From an uncultured Gemmiger sp. (lineage in GTDB: Bacteria > Bacillota > Clostridia > Oscillospirales > Ruminococcaceae), in contig CALXHQ010000004.1 in NCBI GenBank assembly GCA_944388145.1, positions 124,001 through 188,000 on the forward strand: DNA of 64,000 nt. Reading direction: 5' to 3'. Below are positions 15,855 through 29,069 of this stretch, piece after piece; position 1 is the stretch's first letter; each line of letters starts with the position of its first letter. The position numbers and the translations under genes are program-made. The notes below the pieces were generated by a model that was given only the letters and a program-made list of their open reading frames with translations, was not told the origin of the DNA and did no database searches.

Positions 15855-15869
15855 TGTGACACTTTCACA
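15855..15869. promoter_or_regulatory. Palindrome between the DUF815 and ilvB promoters
   Basis: TGTGA (15855-15859) and TCACA (15865-15869) form an inverted repeat with a 5-base spacer, just upstream of the ilvB -35 box and between two divergent promoters. It could be an operator, but the spacing fits neither CRP (6) nor Rex (8), so no protein is assigned. Confidence 0.3.
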
Positions 15870-15876
15870 AAAACAG

Positions 15877-15905
15877 TTGACAGGGTCGGTAAATTGCAGT
15901 ATATT
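15877..15905 (+). promoter_or_regulatory. Promoter of the ilvB T-box transcript
   Basis: TTGACA (15877-15882), 17 bases, TATATT (15900-15905). The start point near 15912 is about 15 bases before the T-box stem I. Confidence 0.8.
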
Positions 15906-15927
15906 TTCTGTATAACAATTTGGAAAT

Positions 15928-16210
15928 GCAGTGACGGGAACCAGTATCCCCCAACACCGCCCCCAGAGAGCTGCCGGATGGTGCAAGGCAGCGGGCAGGC
16001 TGCGGGTGAAGTCCTCCCCGAGCAGGCCGGCTGAAACATTTGCGGTAAGCCGGCACGGCAGCATCCGTTACCGTGCGGGGCTTTGTTGGAAGCCCGTTGA
16101 GGGGATGCACCCGCCGGGTGCATCAATGAGAGTGGTACCGCAGAGAGCTATTACCGGCCTTTGTCTCTTGAACGCTTTAGTGCGTTGAGGCAAAGGCCGG
16201 TTTTATTTTT
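15928..16210 (+). ncRNA. T-box leader of the ilv operon, probable valine specifier
   Basis: Classic T-box riboswitch. Stem I opens with GCAGTGACGGGAACCAGTA and contains AGAGAGCTG and GGTGCAAGG of the apical loop motifs. The T-box sequence TGGTACCGC is at 16133-16141 and a terminator follows. The specifier side reads GTGAAGTCCTCC; the triplet after the conserved GAA is GUC, so tRNA-Val is the likely effector. CUC (Leu) two bases later is the alternative. Uncharged tRNA would pair with the T-box bulge and let ilvB be transcribed. Confidence 0.92.
16153..16210 (+). terminator. T-box terminator
   Basis: An 11-bp base stem (16153-16163 with 16191-16201) plus an inner stem is followed by TTTTATTTTT. 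It competes with the T-box antiterminator and lies 93 bases before ilvB. Confidence 0.9.
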
Positions 16211-16302
16211 GCGCCCCCGATCTTGCCATGGATCTTCCCGCACCTGGCAGTGCGTGGAGATTGCCGCCATAAAACCACAGGAAGGAAAAGGAGAGGATCA
16301 CG

Positions 16303-17967
16303 ATGATGCTGACAGGTTCCCAGATTTTTGTCGAGGTGCTGGCCGAGCAGGGCGTGGATACCATTTTTGGCTATCCCGGCGGCGCGGTGCTGAATCTGTA
16401 CGACGAACTGTACAAAAATTCCGACCGCATCCGGCACATCCTGACCGCCCACGAGCAGGGCGCCGCCCACGCGGCGGACGGATACGCCCGCGCCACCGGC
16501 CGCACCGGCGTGGTGCTGGCCACCAGCGGTCCCGGCGCCACCAACCTGGTCACCGGCATTGCCACCGCCTTTATGGACAGCGTACCGATGGTTGCCTTTA
16601 CCGGCAACGTGGCAACCTCGCTTTTGGGCAAGGACAGCTTTCAGGAAGCCTACATCGAGGGCGTGACCATGCCCATCACCAAGCATAACTACACCGTCCG
16701 CCGGGTGGAGGACCTGGCCGACACCATGCGCGCCGCTTTCCGCATCGCCCAAAGCGGGCGCAAGGGCCCGGTGCTGGTGGATATTCCCAAGGACGTGACC
16801 GCTAATTCCTGCGAGTTCACCCCCAAGGCGCCCGAGCCGGTGCGCACCGTCACCCACTACGACGAGGAGAGCGTCAAACAGGCGGCCGAGATGATCAACG
16901 CCGCCAAAAAGCCGCTGGTGGTGTTTGGCGGCGGCGTCCGCGGCGCGGCCGGCTGCCAGCCGCTGCGGGATCTGCTGGCCAAGGCCGAAATTCCCGCCAC
17001 TTACACCCTGATGGCCGCCGGCGTGCTGGCCTACGGCGAGCCGATGAACCTGGGTCTGCTGGGCATGCACGGCTGCTACACCGCCAACAAGGCCGTGGAT
17101 GAGGCCGATCTGCTGATCGCCATCGGCACCCGGTTTTCCGACCGTGTGGCGCTCAAGCCGGAGACCTTTGCCCACAACGCCAAGCGCATCCAGATCGACA
17201 TTGACCCCAGTGAGATGGGCAAGAACGTACCGGTGGATCTGGCGCTGGTGGGCGACGCGGCCTACATCCTGCAGGCCATCCTGCCCCACATTCAGCCGGC
17301 CAGGCATCCGGACTGGATCGCCCGGATCCGGGAATGGCAGTCCCACGACTACAAACCGGTGGACAGCGACACGGTATTGAAGCCCCACCAGATGATTGAC
17401 GAAATCTGCCGCCAGGTCGGCCCCGATGCGGTCTATGTCACCGACGTGGGCCAGCACCAGATGTGGGCGGCCCAGTATCTGCACCACGTCAAGAGCCGCG
17501 GCTTTATCACCAGCGGCGGCCTGGGCACCATGGGCTTTGGCTACGGTGCGGCCATCGGCGCGCAGATCGGCCTGGGGCCGGACGCCCGCGTCATCATGCT
17601 GACCGGCGACGGCAGCTTCCACATGAACCTGAACGAGGGCTGCACCGCCGTCAGCTACGGCCTGCCCATCATCACCGTCATCTTCAACAACCAGGTGCTG
17701 GGCATGGTCCGCCAGTGGCAGACCGCCTTCTACGGCAAGCGGTATTCCAACACCGACCCGGGGCGCCGCACCGACTTTGCCAAAGTAGCGGAGGGCTTCG
17801 GCGCCAAGGGCTACCACTGCGAGACTCCCGCCGAGTTCAAGGCTGCCTTCGCCGATGCACTGAAGCAGAAAGGCCCCAGCTGGATCGACTGCCGCATCGG
17901 CAAGGACGAAAAGGTGCTGCCCATGATCCCCGGCGGCGGCGATATCAACGACATCATGATGGAATAA
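16303..17967 (+). CDS. ilvB: Acetolactate synthase large subunit
   Basis: ThDP-dependent catalytic subunit that joins two pyruvates to acetolactate, or pyruvate and 2-oxobutanoate to acetohydroxybutanoate. The 554-aa protein has the activating Glu51 in TAHEQGAAHAADGYAR, the FAD-type middle domain and the ThDP motif GDGSFHMN...NN starting near residue 435. Two adjacent ATGs are possible (16303 and 16306); GGAGAGG precedes both. It is the first gene after the T-box and is followed 14 bp later by ilvN. Confidence 0.96.
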   Translation: MMLTGSQIFVEVLAEQGVDTIFGYPGGAVLNLYDELYKNSDRIRHILTAHEQGAAHAADGYARATGRTGVVLATSGPGATNLVTGIATAFMDSVPMVAFTGNVATSLLGKDSFQEAYIEGVTMPITKHNYTVRRVEDLADTMRAAFRIAQSGRKGPVLVDIPKDVTANSCEFTPKAPEPVRTVTHYDEESVKQAAEMINAAKKPLVVFGGGVRGAAGCQPLRDLLAKAEIPATYTLMAAGVLAYGEPMNLGLLGMHGCYTANKAVDEADLLIAIGTRFSDRVALKPETFAHNAKRIQIDIDPSEMGKNVPVDLALVGDAAYILQAILPHIQPARHPDWIARIREWQSHDYKPVDSDTVLKPHQMIDEICRQVGPDAVYVTDVGQHQMWAAQYLHHVKSRGFITSGGLGTMGFGYGAAIGAQIGLGPDARVIMLTGDGSFHMNLNEGCTAVSYGLPIITVIFNNQVLGMVRQWQTAFYGKRYSNTDPGRRTDFAKVAEGFGAKGYHCETPAEFKAAFADALKQKGPSWIDCRIGKDEKVLPMIPGGGDINDIMME

Positions 17968-17981
17968 AGGAGGCCCCTGCA

Positions 17982-18566
17982 ATGCCCACTGTGAAAAAAA
18001 ACGAAGCGGCCGAACGCCGGGTCATCAGCATCCTGGTGGATAACCAGAGCGGTGTCCTGGCGCGGGTCTCCAGCCTGTTCAACCGCCGCGGCTTCAACAT
18101 CGACAGCCTGACTGTCTCGGCCACCAACGACCCTGCCATCAGCCGCATCACCGTCACCACCCACGGCGACGAGAATGCCCTGCGCCAGCTGCTTTTGCAG
18201 ACCGACCGGCTGGAAGTGACCCGGCAGATCTTTGAACTGGACCAGGACAACAGCCTGCAGCGGGAACTGCTGCTGCTGAAGGTGAAGGCCGATGTCCACA
18301 ACCGTGCCGAGCTGCGGGAGATTGCCAGCATCTACAAGGCAAAAATCATCGACCTGTCCCCTGACAGCATGGTGTTTGAGCTGACCGGCAAGCCCAGCAA
18401 GATCGACGCCTTCCTGCTGATGTTCCAGGATTACAATATTTTGGAGCTGTGCCGCACCGGCGTCACCGCCATTGAGCGCGGCGGAATGCACCAGCACATG
18501 CAGAAGCCCAAGCAGGAGATCAGCGAGATTGACTACCCCACCTACGGCCCCGGCGGCAACCGGTAA
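17982..18566 (+). CDS. ilvN: Acetolactate synthase small (regulatory) subunit
   Basis: Regulatory partner of IlvB that confers valine feedback inhibition. The 194-aa protein has an N-terminal ACT domain (about 12-85, ISILVDNQSGVLARVSSLFN with RRGFNIDSL) and the C-terminal ALS_ss_C domain (about 95-175). AGGAGG lies 9 bases upstream of ATG 17982. The length is slightly above the usual 160-175 because of a 20-residue C-terminal tail. Confidence 0.95.
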   Translation: MPTVKKNEAAERRVISILVDNQSGVLARVSSLFNRRGFNIDSLTVSATNDPAISRITVTTHGDENALRQLLLQTDRLEVTRQIFELDQDNSLQRELLLLKVKADVHNRAELREIASIYKAKIIDLSPDSMVFELTGKPSKIDAFLLMFQDYNILELCRTGVTAIERGGMHQHMQKPKQEISEIDYPTYGPGGNR

Positions 18567-18645
18567 GCCCTGGACGCAGGCCCTCGTTCCTGGCTCCAAA
18601 TTTCTCATTTCGAATTGTTTTGGTTCCCCGCCCTCCCGGCGCTGA

Positions 18646-19716
<1,071 letters not shown>

Positions 19717-19811
19717 GCCTGCCCGGCAAAAGTTCGCCGCGCTGCAAAGCGGCGCTGCCGGCCGCGCCGCAGGTCCGCCGGCAGTGATAAACATTTTGAT
19801 TTTTTGACCCT

Positions 19812-19851
19812 GGGAGGGCAGGCGGCCGGCAAGCCCCCTGCCCTCCCTCTT
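19812..19851 (+). terminator. Strong hairpin between ilvC and ilvD
   Basis: An 11-bp stem (19812-19822 with 19837-19847) is followed by TCTTT and lies directly before the ilvD ribosome site. It can act as a partial terminator or RNA-processing barrier that lowers ilvD relative to ilvBNC. Confidence 0.6.
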
Positions 19852-19871
19852 TATCAGGAGGTTATGGACTC

Positions 19872-21530
19872 ATGCGCAGCGATAATGTTACCAAAGGGCC
19901 GGAGCGCGCCCCCAACCGGAGCCTGTTCTACGCCCTGGGCTACACCCCCGAGGAACTGGACCGCCCGCTGATCGGCGTTGTGTCGGCGTACAGCGAGATT
20001 GTGCCCGGCCACATGAACTTGGACAAGCTGGCCGACGCCGTCAAGGCGGGCGTCCGCATGGCCGGTGGCACCCCCATCCTGATGCCGTCCATCGGCGTGT
20101 GCGACGGCATCGCCATGGGCCATATCGGCATGAAGTATTCCCTGCCCAGCCGCGAGCTGATCTGCGACAGCGTCGAGACCATGTTCATGGCCCACCAGCT
20201 GGACGGCCTGGTGCTGGTGCCCAACTGCGACAAGATCGTGCCCGGCATGCTGATGGCCGCCTGCCGGCTGGACGTGCCCGCCATCGTCTGCTCCGGTGGG
20301 CCTATGCTGGCCGGCAGCTACGGCGGCGAGGAAGTCAGCCTGTCCAAAATGTTCGAGGCCGTGGGTGCCTACAAGGCGGGTCTGATCGACGACGCACAGC
20401 TGGAGGACTGCACCTGCAACTGCTGCCCCGGCTGCGGCTCCTGCAGCGGCATGTACACCGCCAACAGCATGAACTGCCTGTGCGAGGCCATCGGCATCGC
20501 GCTGCCCGGCAACGGCACCATCCCCGCCGTCTACGCCAAGCGGCTGCAGCTGGGCAAGCGGTCCGGCATGGCTGTCATGGACCTGGTGCGCCGGGGCGTC
20601 ACCGCACGGCAGATCGTCAACGAGCGGTCCATCCGCAACGCCCTGACCTGCGACATGGCGCTGGGCTGCAGCACCAACACGGTGCTGCACCTGCTGGCCA
20701 TCGCCCACGAGGCCGGCGTGCCGCTGGATTTGAAACTGTTCAACGAGATCAGCGCCAAGACCCCCAACCTGTGCCACCTGGCCCCCGCCGGCCCCACCCA
20801 CATGCCTGACCTGTACGAGGCGGGCGGCATCCCGGCCGTGCAGGCCGAGCTGGCCAAGAAGGGCCTTTTGGACCTGGATGTGCCCACCGTCACCGGCAAA
20901 ACGCTGGGCGAGAACATCCAGGGCGCCCATATCCTGAACGAGAAGGCCATCCGCCCCATCGACAACCCGTACAGCGAAAGCGGCGGCCTGCAGATTTTGT
21001 GGGGCAACATCGCCCCTGACGGCTGCGTGGTCAAGCGCAGCGCCGTCGCGCCGGAAATGCAGTGCCATTCCGGCCCGGCCCGCGTTTTTGACAGCGAGGA
21101 GCAGGCCATCGACGCCATCTACAACGGCCGCATCCATCCCGGCGATGTGGTGGTCATCCGCTACGAGGGTCCCAAGGGCGGCCCCGGCATGCGGGAGATG
21201 CTCAACCCCACCAGCGCCCTGGCCGGCATGAAGCTGGACACCACCGTGGCGCTGATCACCGACGGCCGGTTCAGCGGTGCCTCCCGCGGGGCGGCCATCG
21301 GCCATGTCAGCCCGGAGGCCGCCTCCGGCGGACCCATCGGCCTGGTGCAGGAGGGCGACACCATCTCCATCGACATCCCGAACGCCAGCATCACGCTGGA
21401 GGTGGATGAGGAGGAGCTGGCCCGCCGCAAGGCCGCTTACGTCCAGCCGGAGCCCAACGTCAAGTCCGGCTGGCTGAGCCGCTACGCCCGCATGGTCACC
21501 AGCGCCAACTACGGCGCCGTACTGAAGTAA
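19872..21530 (+). CDS. ilvD: Dihydroxy-acid dehydratase
   Basis: Fe-S enzyme that dehydrates dihydroxyisovalerate and dihydroxymethylvalerate to the 2-oxo acids. The 552-aa protein has cluster-binding cysteines in [10 protein letters not shown] and [19 protein letters not shown] (about 180-196), and conserved VTDGRFSG-type residues (here [17 protein letters not shown]). AGGAGG lies 10 bases before ATG 19872; an ATG at 19864 is too close to the ribosome site. It is the last gene of the ilv run. Confidence 0.96.
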   Translation: MRSDNVTKGPERAPNRSLFYALGYTPEELDRPLIGVVSAYSEIVPGHMNLDKLADAVKAGVRMAGGTPILMPSIGVCDGIAMGHIGMKYSLPSRELICDSVETMFMAHQLDGLVLVPNCDKIVPGMLMAACRLDVPAIVCSGGPMLAGSYGGEEVSLSKMFEAVGAYKAGLIDDAQLEDCTCNCCPGCGSCSGMYTANSMNCLCEAIGIALPGNGTIPAVYAKRLQLGKRSGMAVMDLVRRGVTARQIVNERSIRNALTCDMALGCSTNTVLHLLAIAHEAGVPLDLKLFNEISAKTPNLCHLAPAGPTHMPDLYEAGGIPAVQAELAKKGLLDLDVPTVTGKTLGENIQGAHILNEKAIRPIDNPYSESGGLQILWGNIAPDGCVVKRSAVAPEMQCHSGPARVFDSEEQAIDAIYNGRIHPGDVVVIRYEGPKGGPGMREMLNPTSALAGMKLDTTVALITDGRFSGASRGAAIGHVSPEAASGGPIGLVQEGDTISIDIPNASITLEVDEEELARRKAAYVQPEPNVKSGWLSRYARMVTSANYGAVLK

Positions 21531-21553
21531 TCCCCCACCACACTGTTTTCAAG

Positions 21554-21587
21554 CCGCCCGGCAGGCCCGCGCCCGCCGGGCGGTTTT
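21554..21587 (+). terminator. Terminator of the ilv operon
   Basis: A 9-bp stem (21554-21562 with 21575-21583) is followed by TTTT, 23 bases beyond the ilvD stop. Confidence 0.85.
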
Positions 21588-21630
21588 ACATACCCGCTGC
21601 GGCGGAGCTCGCCTGCGGGAGCCGCCCCCC

Positions 21631-21659
21631 TTGCAAGGGCAGGCGGGAATGTGTATGAT
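21631..21659 (+). promoter_or_regulatory. Promoter of the nucleotidyltransferase gene
   Basis: TTGCAA (21631-21636), 17 bases, TATGAT (21654-21659), 62 bases before the start codon. Confidence 0.7.
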
Positions 21660-21721
21660 AGAAGCAGGAACTTTTTACCGAGATTCTGCCGCCCTGGCGG
21701 CACAAAGGAGCGTTTTGGGAT

Positions 21722-22645
21722 ATGAGCAAACCGATTCTTGTGGTGATGGCTGCCGGCATGGGCAGCCGCTACGGCGGCCTGAAGCAGATCGACCCGGTGG
21801 GGCCCTGCGGCGAGGCCATCCTGGATTACAGCCTGTACGATGCCCGCAGGGCGGGGTTTTCCACCGTGGTGTTCATCATCAAGCATGAGATTGAGGCAGA
21901 GTTCAAACGGACGGTGGGCGCCCGCGCCGAGAAAGCCGGGCTGGAGGTGCGCTACGCCTTCCAGCAGCTGGAACTGCTGCCGGAGGGATTTGCCGTTCCG
22001 GAAGGCCGCGTCAAGCCATGGGGCACCGCCCATGCCGTGCTGTCAGCGGCCGGGTGCATCGATGCCCCCTTTGCCGTCATCAACGCCGACGACTACTACG
22101 GGCCCGCGTGCTTCCAGCTGATTTACAACTACCTGTCCACTCATGCGGACGGCGAGAAACTGGCCTGGGCGATGGTGGGCTTCCACCTGAAAAACACCGT
22201 CAGCGAGAACGGGTCGGTCAGCCGCGGCGTCTGCGTCACCGACCGGGAGGGCAACCTGGTCTCGGTCACCGAGCGCACCCGCATCGAGCCGCGGGACGGC
22301 GCCATCGCCTACACCGAGGACGATGGCAAAACCTGGGTGCAGCTGCCCGGCGACACAGTGGTCAGCATGAACCTGTGGGGATTCACCCCCAGCTTTGTGG
22401 AGCAGGCCCGGCAGGGCTTTGCGGCCTTTTTGTCTGAGAACCTGCCTGTCAACCCGCTGAAGTGTGAATATTACCTGCCCAGCGTGGTCACCGCCGCGCT
22501 GCAAAGCGGCAAGGCCCAGGTCAAGGTGCTGACCAGCCCCGACAAGTGGTACGGCATCACCTACCGGGAGGACAAACCCGCCCTGATGGACGCGCTGGAG
22601 GCCATGACCCGGGCGGGCACCTACCCGCGGGGGCTGTGGGAATAA
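21722..22645 (+). CDS. Sugar-phosphate nucleotidyltransferase family protein
   Basis: A 307-aa protein with the NTP_transferase fold. The N-terminal nucleotide-binding signature is MAAGMGSRYGGLKQIDP (9-25), and the catalytic Asp pair lies in VINADDYYGP (about 119-128). There is no C-terminal left-handed beta-helix. It belongs to a Firmicutes group of unknown sugar specificity. It stands alone with its own promoter, followed by the small DUF4177 gene, so context does not reveal the product. A nucleotide-sugar for cell-wall or capsule use is an inference. Confidence 0.8.
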   Translation: MSKPILVVMAAGMGSRYGGLKQIDPVGPCGEAILDYSLYDARRAGFSTVVFIIKHEIEAEFKRTVGARAEKAGLEVRYAFQQLELLPEGFAVPEGRVKPWGTAHAVLSAAGCIDAPFAVINADDYYGPACFQLIYNYLSTHADGEKLAWAMVGFHLKNTVSENGSVSRGVCVTDREGNLVSVTERTRIEPRDGAIAYTEDDGKTWVQLPGDTVVSMNLWGFTPSFVEQARQGFAAFLSENLPVNPLKCEYYLPSVVTAALQSGKAQVKVLTSPDKWYGITYREDKPALMDALEAMTRAGTYPRGLWE

Positions 22646-22686
22646 ACCGGTTGCACTGTGCTGCCCATAAAAGGAGGGTTCCCGCT

Positions 22687-22842
22687 ATGAAGAAGTATAA
22701 AGTCTTTACCGCCAAAGCTCCGGAAGAGGCCGAATCCGAGATGAACCGTATGGCACAGCAGGGCTGGCGCGTGGTTGCCGTGACATTTTGGGAAACCGCA
22801 ATGAGTTACCGCCTTGTTGTGACAATGGAACAGGATGTTTGA
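22687..22842 (+). CDS. DUF4177 domain small protein
   Basis: A 51-aa protein with the DUF4177 core EMNRMAQQGWRVVAVT. The function is unknown. AAGGAGGG is 7 bases before ATG 22687. It is 41 bp after the nucleotidyltransferase gene and probably shares its transcript. Confidence 0.8.
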   Translation: MKKYKVFTAKAPEEAESEMNRMAQQGWRVVAVTFWETAMSYRLVVTMEQDV

Positions 22843-22878
22843 ACCTCGCTTGCTAAAATAACTTTTGCAAAAAAAGCC

Positions 22879-22927
22879 ACCGGCCCGCATCTCAAGAAAC
22901 TGACTGAGATGCGGGCCGGTGTTTTAT
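22879..22927. terminator. Bidirectional terminator between DUF4177 and dnaJ
   Basis: A perfect 16-bp stem (22879-22894 with 22905-22920) has AAAAAAA on the left and GTTTTATG on the right. It serves both convergent genes. Confidence 0.9.
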
Positions 22928-22939
22928 GTCATTTTGCGG

Positions 22940-24115
22940 TTACAGGAAGCGGTCCTTCAGGTTTTTGAAGAAGCCCTTTCGCTTTTCGTAGTTGTCATCC
23001 CGGAGGGAATCCTCAAAGGCTTTCAGTGCGTCGCGCTGGGCCTTGGTGAGCTTTTTGGGGATCTCCACATCCACGACCACATACTGGTCGCCGCGGCCGC
23101 GGCCGTTCAGGTACTGGATTCCCTTGCCCCGCAGGCGGAACTTGGTGCCGCTCTGGGTGCCCTCGGGCAGCTGGTAGGCCACCTTGCCGTCGATGGTGGG
23201 TACGGTGATCTCGCCGCCCAGGACCGCCTGACTGAAGGTGATGGGCTCATGTACCCACACGTCAAAGCCATCGCGCTCAAACACCGGGTCCGGCTTGACG
23301 GTGACATGGACGATCACATCGCCGGCGGGTCCGCCGTTGGTGCCGGCGTCGCCCTGGCCGCGCAGCGCGATGTTCTGGTCATCATCAATGCCGGCGGGGA
23401 TGCGCACTTCCAATGTTTTGCGGCTGCCGGTCTTGCCGGTGCCCCGGCAGGTGCGGCAGGGGTTCTTGATGATGGTTCCGCGGCCGCCGCAGTAGCTGCA
23501 GGGCTGCTGGCTCTGCATCACGCCAAAGGGCGTGCGCTGCTGGGTGACCACATAGCCCCGGCCGCCGCAGTGGGGGCAGGTTTCGGGGCTGGTACCGTGC
23601 TCAGCGCCGGTGCCACCACAGTCCCGGCAGGTTTCCTGCCGGTTGATGGTGACCTTCTTGGCGCAGCCGTGGGCTGCCTCCTCAAAGGTCAGGATCACGC
23701 TGGCCTGGATGTCATGGCCCTTGCGGGGGGCGTTGGGGTTGGCCCGGCTGGTGGAGCCGCCAAAGCCGCCAAAACCGCCAAAGCCACCGAAGATATCGCC
23801 AAAAATGTCACCCAGATCCACGCCGCCAAAGCCGCCGCCAAAACCGCCGGCCCCCGCGCCGCCGCCCTGCTGGGCCGCGTAGTTGGGGTCCACGCCGGCA
23901 AAGCCGAACTGGTCGTACCGCTTACGCTTTTCGGGGTCGGACAGAACGTCGTGGGCCTCGTTGACCTCCTTGAATTTTTCCTCGGCCTCTTTGTCGCCGG
24001 GGTTCAGGTCAGGGTGGTACTTTTTGGCAAGCTTGCGGTAGGCGCTTTTGATCTCGCTGTCGGTGGCGTTTTTGCCGACACCCAGCACCTCGTAATAATC
24101 ACGTTTTTCTGCCAT
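22940..24115 (-). CDS. dnaJ: Chaperone protein DnaJ
   Basis: Hsp40 co-chaperone that stimulates DnaK ATPase. The 391-aa protein has the J domain with His34-Pro35-Asp36, a Gly/Phe-rich linker (about 75-125, rich in GGFGGF), and four CxxCxGxG zinc motifs between about 145 and 215 ([32 protein letters not shown]). The start [13 protein letters not shown] has AGGTGTG upstream; upstream in-frame codons are not part of the family. It lies 271 bp after dnaK. Confidence 0.96.
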   Translation of the reverse strand: MAEKRDYYEVLGVGKNATDSEIKSAYRKLAKKYHPDLNPGDKEAEEKFKEVNEAHDVLSDPEKRKRYDQFGFAGVDPNYAAQQGGGAGAGGFGGGFGGVDLGDIFGDIFGGFGGFGGFGGSTSRANPNAPRKGHDIQASVILTFEEAAHGCAKKVTINRQETCRDCGGTGAEHGTSPETCPHCGGRGYVVTQQRTPFGVMQSQQPCSYCGGRGTIIKNPCRTCRGTGKTGSRKTLEVRIPAGIDDDQNIALRGQGDAGTNGGPAGDVIVHVTVKPDPVFERDGFDVWVHEPITFSQAVLGGEITVPTIDGKVAYQLPEGTQSGTKFRLRGKGIQYLNGRGRGDQYVVVDVEIPKKLTKAQRDALKAFEDSLRDDNYEKRKGFFKNLKDRFL

Positions 24116-24278
24116 ATTATCACACCTTTCCATTCGCTGTTCCCACCGGCGCGTTGCCGCGCCTGACAAAGCAGGCCCAGTGACTGGTTTGGGCCATCCG
24201 CCGGCCAAGGTGGATCAGGTCCACCCTGCGGGCCGGGGCGCCCGACTGAATTGACTTTTGATCGGATAACCCCACAAG

Positions 24279-24309
24279 GGCCGCCGTCGGGCAAAATCCG
24301 GCGGCGGCC
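24279..24309. repeat. GC-rich inverted repeat between dnaK and dnaJ
   Basis: A 12-base arm (24279-24290) pairs with 24298-24309 around a short loop. There is no U-run, so it is more likely an RNA-processing or partial-stop element that sets the dnaK:dnaJ ratio than a full terminator. Confidence 0.45.
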
Positions 24310-24386
24310 AGTGGGTCGCAGTTCCTTGCGGGTCAGGCAGTCATCGCCTGACAGGGTTTGTGTTTACACCGCCGGTGCGCCGGACA

Positions 24387-27065
<2,679 letters not shown>

Positions 27066-27069
<4 letters not shown>

Positions 27070-28091
27070 GTTTGTTCCTCCTGTCGCTTGCCGGACATTC
27101 CCTCACCGAGTTTGCCGGCAAAATAGTTTAAGATGGGGATCAGCCGCGAGAAGGCCATCCGGCTGGACCCGATCAGGGCCATGGTGCCGGTCAGGCCGCC
27201 GCCGGCCAGATACCGCTTGCTGACCACACACAAATTCGGCATGGCAGGTTCCAGATCCTCGCCCAGCTTGGCGGTGACCCGGCTGCTGCCGGGCTCGATC
27301 AGTTCCATCGCGGTGCGGTTGTCAGAAAACAGCTCCAGCAGCGCCCCCAAGTTCTGGCGCACATCGGTTTTTTGTGCCAGATACTGGGCGCCCTCCAGGT
27401 AAACCTGGGGGCCAGTGCGGACCAGTGCCTCGGCCGCGGCAATCACCGGGGCCAGCCTTGCGCCGGCCGCCACCCGCAATTTTGCGGAGAGGGTGGCATT
27501 CAGATCCTCCGGCGAGACAAAGGTCAGGTTCCGGTTGAGCAGCTGGGCCAGCTGGGCGGCATCGCTGCGGGACAGGCCGGTGTCGACCCGCGCCACGCGG
27601 GTGCGCACGCCGCCGGCACTGGTGACTGCCAGCACGGCTGCCGAGTAGCGGCCCACCTGCACCACCTCAAAATGGGCGATGCACAGGTCGTCGGCCCGGG
27701 GGGTGGATGCCGCCGCCGCGCAGCCGGTGTAGTCGGCCAGGGCACGGGCTGCGGCAGGAGCCAGCTTTTCAGGCTCGGCGTCCATGGCATCGAACAACGC
27801 GTCGATGCGCTGCCGGTCCTCCTCCCCCAGCACGGTGGCATTGGGTCCCTGAAGCAGGTGGTCCAGATAATATCGGTAGCCTTTGGCGCTGGGCACGCGG
27901 CCGGCGCTGGTGTGGGGCTGTTCCAACAGGCCCAGCCGGGTCAGCGCTGCCATCTCGTTGCGCAGTGTGGCGCTGGAAACGGCCATATCAAAGTAGTTTG
28001 CCAGCAGGCCGGAACCCACCGGCTCACCGTCCAGCGCGTACAGGGCGACGATAGCCTCCAGGACCCGCTGCTTGCGTGCATCCATTGCCAT
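27066..28091 (-). CDS. hrcA: Heat-inducible transcription repressor HrcA
   Basis: Repressor that binds CIRCE. The 341-aa protein has the N-terminal winged helix (about 5-75, GEPVGSGLLANYFDMAVSSA and TLRNEMAALTRLGLL), the conserved HTSAGRVPSAKGYRYYLD and a GAF-like C-terminal domain. The start MAMDARKQ was chosen because GGAGG is 8 bases upstream. It is the first gene of the operon and is preceded by a perfect CIRCE element, so it represses itself. Confidence 0.96.
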
Positions 28092-28114
28092 CGTTGTCGC
28101 CTCCGTTGCCTGTT

Positions 28115-28141
28115 TTAGCACTCTGTCTTCCCGAGTGCTAA
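28115..28141. promoter_or_regulatory. CIRCE operator
   Basis: TTAGCACTC, 9 bases, GAGTGCTAA: a perfect match to the CIRCE consensus. It starts 4 bases downstream of the -10 box of the hrcA promoter and so covers the transcription start. Confidence 0.97.
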
Positions 28142-28145
28142 GTCT

Positions 28146-28173
28146 ATTATATTCCAACCGTGCCATCTGTCAA
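28146..28173 (-). promoter_or_regulatory. Heat-shock operon promoter
   Basis: On the minus strand TTGACA (28168-28173), 16 bases, TATAAT (28146-28151): consensus hexamers directly upstream of CIRCE. Confidence 0.92.
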
Positions 28174-28237
28174 GGGGGTTTGCAAAATTCTTTGAAAGTT
28201 TAACAGTTTCGTCACAATCCCCGGGAATGTGCAGTCC

Positions 28238-28284
28238 GAAAAGCGCCGCCGCCCGCAGGGAGATCCCCACAGGCAGCGGCGCCC
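28238..28284 (-). terminator. Terminator of spoVT
   Basis: An 11-bp GC stem (28243-28253 with 28272-28282) is followed on the minus strand by TTTT, about 70 bases after the spoVT stop. Confidence 0.75.
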
Positions 28285-28351
28285 GGACCATTTTTGCCCG
28301 TTTTGCGCCCCTTTTCCCCGCGACGGACGGTGGGGCGGGGCAGCGGCGTTA

Positions 28352-28906
28352 TCATTCCTCCATCCACCGTGCCAGAAAGTTGGCAGCAATGCGCACCGCG
28401 CCGGTTTGCAGTTCACCGGGTGGTTCCCCCTGGGCAGAGCTGAGCACGCAGACGCCGCCCTCGATGTCGCCGCCCACCAGGATGGGCGCGGCGCAACCCA
28501 GCACCCTCTCGCCGCTTCCGCTGACCGCCCGTACTTGGCGGGAGGGGTCGGCGGGGGCGGTGTACACACTGCGGGCAGCCAGCAGTTTTTCCAGTTCACG
28601 GGTGATGGGGCGGCCCATCAGGTCCTCCTTCTCGCCCCGGGCTGCGCCCGCTGCGGCCACCACCACGTCCCTGTCGCAGACCAGCACCGGTGCCCCCAGG
28701 TTTTTGGCCAGCACATCGGCGTAGATGCCGGTGATTTCGCCCAGGTCCATCACAGGGGAATATTTTTTGAAGATGACCTCCCCGTCCGGCGCGGTGTAGA
28801 TTTCCAGCGCGTCGCCCTGACGGATGCGCTGGGTGCGGCGGATCTCCTTGGGGATGACCACCCGGCCCAGCTCGTCGATGCGGCGCACAATGCCTGTTGC
28901 TTTCAT
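28352..28906 (-). CDS. spoVT: Stage V sporulation protein T (AbrB family regulator)
   Basis: DNA-binding transition-state/sporulation regulator. The 184-aa protein starts MKATGIVRRIDELGRVVIPK, the swapped-hairpin AbrB domain (1-50) with the conserved RRTQRIRQGDALEIY, followed by a GAF-like domain (about 55-180) as in Bacillus SpoVT (178 aa). GGGAGG precedes the start. It suggests a spore-forming ancestry, although SpoVT is also kept in some non-sporulating Clostridia. Confidence 0.93.
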   Translation of the reverse strand: MKATGIVRRIDELGRVVIPKEIRRTQRIRQGDALEIYTAPDGEVIFKKYSPVMDLGEITGIYADVLAKNLGAPVLVCDRDVVVAAAGAARGEKEDLMGRPITRELEKLLAARSVYTAPADPSRQVRAVSGSGERVLGCAAPILVGGDIEGGVCVLSSAQGEPPGELQTGAVRIAANFLARWMEE

Positions 28907-29069
28907 ATGCTCTGTCCTCCCTGCGGCAGGCGGGCGGCGGCCCGTGCTTCTGCCCTTTTTTGACATTCCACCTGTATTGTGCCGCCAGGACAGGCAAAAT
29001 ATACCTGCCGGGCTTTTCAAACGATATGCCATGCCGTATACTGGAATGCAGAGAGGGAGGCGACCTGCC

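Noticed and set aside
15855-15869. CRP or Rex operator near the ilvB promoter
   Set aside because: The half-site spacing (5) fits neither CRP (6) nor Rex (8); kept only as an unassigned palindrome.
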